A stretch of DNA of 7,464 nt from Pseudomonadales bacterium (lineage in GTDB: Bacteria; Pseudomonadota; Gammaproteobacteria; Pseudomonadales; Pseudohongiellaceae). The translations under genes were made by a program, and so were the position numbers. A model generated the notes under the pieces. The model saw nothing but the letters and a program-made list of their open reading frames with translations. It made no database searches and had not been told where the DNA came from. The stretch lies in contig JAITMI010000195.1 in NCBI GenBank assembly GCA_031277435.1, positions 1 through 7,464 of the forward strand, written 5' to 3'. This document shows positions 6,436 to 7,464 of this stretch, piece by piece. How positions within the stretch are numbered: position 1 is the first letter of the stretch; each line of letters begins with the position of its first letter.

Positions 6436-7464
6436 GGGGCCTATGCAGAATGCGTCCCGACGAACAAGGCTCGCCGGCCAAAAGGAAGGAAAAATACAAT
6501 TTTCTACTCTGTTCGTTCCAAAATAACGACAACTCGGCGCGATCCCCTGGCCGCAGCAATTTATGGAACTTGAGCACTTCGATACCGCCGAAGGCCAGGT
6601 CCGCTTTCAACTCTTGCCGCGCGATGTCCATGGCCCAAGTGATCTGAACCACGCCGGGGACTACCGGCATACTCGCGAAATGGCCGGAGAAATACTGCAA
6701 ATCCACGGGAATTTCCACCCCATAGCGCCGCTCGCCCGCGGCTCCCGGCGGCAGCGGGCTGAGCGTAGGCGCCGAGGGGCGTGGGCCGGCCAAGGCTTCG
6801 AATACGTCCTTGGGCAATTTATCCTGGGTATTGACGGGCAACTCGCGCAGCAAGCGCCACGCGCGCGGCAAGGCCAGCGAGGGCAATTCTGGAACGAGAT
6901 GCTCATGCAAAGCGGCAATCAGCCGTGGCCGCCCTTCATTACGCAGCGCATGCAAGCCCCTGGCGCTCAAGGCCACCAGCGCCGTCAAGCGGGAAGCGCC
7001 GTCCCGGCGGCCAACATAGGCGGCCTGAACATAGGGATGGCTGGCCAGCAAGCTCTCCACCAAGGGCAAGGATACCCGCGTTTCTTCGACCTTGAGGATG
7101 CGATCCGCGCGGCCCAAAAGTTGAAAGCGTTGATCTTGCCGCAATTGCACCAAATCCGCGCTTTGCTCCCGCCGCCCGGATAGCCAGGGCGATTCCACCC
7201 ACAGGGCGCCCTCGCCTTGCGTACCGAGTTTTACACCGGAAAACGCGCGCCAAGCCTCCGCGCCTTGGCGCCAGGCGACGATGCCGGTTTCCGAACTGCC
7301 ATAGATTTCTATCGGCAAGCAGCCCAGCCGCGCGTCAAGCTCCGCCGCCGTGGCCGCGGGCAAGGGTCCGCCGGCGGAATAGATCGCCTTGACGCTGGCC
7401 CCAAGGCCAGCCCAATCCAGATGCTCGCCACAGCGTTTGAGCAAGGCTGGGCTGGCTATCCATA
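6419..7464 (-). CDS. AMP-forming acyl/aryl ligase fused to an ApeI/FabZ-like dehydratase domain; 5' end cut by the window
   Basis: The visible part, 347 full codons in one unbroken frame to the TAA at 6421-6419, holds two domains. The first is the C-terminal half of an ANL-superfamily adenylating enzyme, with IYSAGGPLP, then IYGSSETG (codons about 7283-7306), and GRADRILKVEETRVSL, the hinge (A8) motif. The C-terminal subdomain ends with the catalytic-lysine region LPVNTQDKLPKDVFEAL (Lys codon 6818-6820). After a Pro-rich linker (about 6727-6790) a hotdog dehydratase domain of about 100 residues follows. It carries YFSGHFASMPVVPGVVQITW, with the catalytic His at 6680-6682, and the strand KFHKLLRPGDRAELSLFW. 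In APE clusters the ligase (ApeH) activates an aromatic acid starter and the dehydratase (ApeI) removes water in each elongation cycle; here both share one chain. A TTG at 7444 is not a real start, since coding sequence with ligase-like residues (IASPALLKR) continues to the edge. Confidence 0.92.
   Translation of the reverse strand, partial: WIASPALLKRCGEHLDWAGLGASVKAIYSAGGPLPAATAAELDARLGCLPIEIYGSSETGIVAWRQGAEAWRAFSGVKLGTQGEGALWVESPWLSGRREQSADLVQLRQDQRFQLLGRADRILKVEETRVSLPLVESLLASHPYVQAAYVGRRDGASRLTALVALSARGLHALRNEGRPRLIAALHEHLVPELPSLALPRAWRLLRELPVNTQDKLPKDVFEALAGPRPSAPTLSPLPPGAAGERRYGVEIPVDLQYFSGHFASMPVVPGVVQITWAMDIARQELKADLAFGGIEVLKFHKLLRPGDRAELSLFWNEQSRKLYFSFLLAGEPCSSGRILHRPHDGAL
6422..6727 (-). 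other. ApeI/FabZ-like hotdog dehydratase domain of the fusion protein
   Basis: This is the C-terminal domain of the ligase fusion. It keeps the FabZ-type HF...P...PGV core, with His at codon 6680-6682. The position 14 residues on, where FabZ has its catalytic Glu and FabA an Asp, encodes Thr (codon 6638-6640). The FabZ 'HFPxxP' reads HFASMP. The domain end overlaps the glycosyltransferase start. Confidence 0.8.

Noticed and set aside
1..7464. A new defence system, mobile element or CRISPR array
   Set aside because: No nuclease, integrase, transposase, repeat array or inverted terminal repeat is visible. Every gene fits APE-type lipid biosynthesis and export.

Overview
The window is one dense, GC-rich block read entirely on the minus strand, so transcription runs from high to low coordinates. 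It holds eight genes. Each overlaps the next by 1 to 17 bases, no gap between genes exists, and both ends of the window cut through a gene. The gene content and order match an aryl polyene (APE)-type biosynthesis and export cluster, a known family of Proteobacterial clusters that make membrane-bound yellow polyene lipids. The GC-rich composition, Gram-negative envelope genes (signal peptide, lipobox, LolA-like carrier) and APE synteny suggest a proteobacterium, perhaps a betaproteobacterium. The exact taxon cannot be read from the sequence.

In transcription order the genes are as follows. (1) 7464-6419 is the C-terminal half of an AMP-forming acyl/aryl ligase fused to a FabZ/ApeI-like dehydratase domain. 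(2) 6435-5686 is a family 2 glycosyltransferase. (3) 5689-4763 is an LpxL/HtrB-type acyltransferase. (4) 4770-4330 is a hotdog (4HBT/YbgC-like) thioesterase. (5) 4330-3722 is a LolA-like periplasmic lipid carrier with a signal peptide. (6) 3732-1396 is a 12-TM MMPL/RND-type exporter. (7) 1399-869 is a DUF3261-type lipoprotein. (8) 869-1 is the N-terminal three quarters of a beta-ketoacyl-ACP synthase with its active-site Cys and first His.

Inferred working model: the ligase activates the aromatic starter. Ketosynthase, ketoreductase (not in the window) and dehydratase extend it into a conjugated polyene. The glycosyltransferase and acyltransferase attach the polyene head group or lipid anchor, and the thioesterase trims or proofreads acyl-thioesters. 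The MMPL pump, LolA-like carrier and outer-membrane lipoprotein move the finished lipid to the outer membrane. Acyl carrier proteins, ketoreductase, further ketosynthases and any methyltransferase or ammonia-lyase would lie outside the window, on either side.

I found no wholly new system. The points most worth a second look are the ligase-dehydratase fusion and its altered dehydratase active site, the separate but ATGA-coupled glycosyltransferase and acyltransferase, the possible LolA/LolB-like carrier-acceptor pair, and the unbroken chain of overlapping genes. No RNA gene, mobile element, CRISPR array, promoter or terminator is visible.
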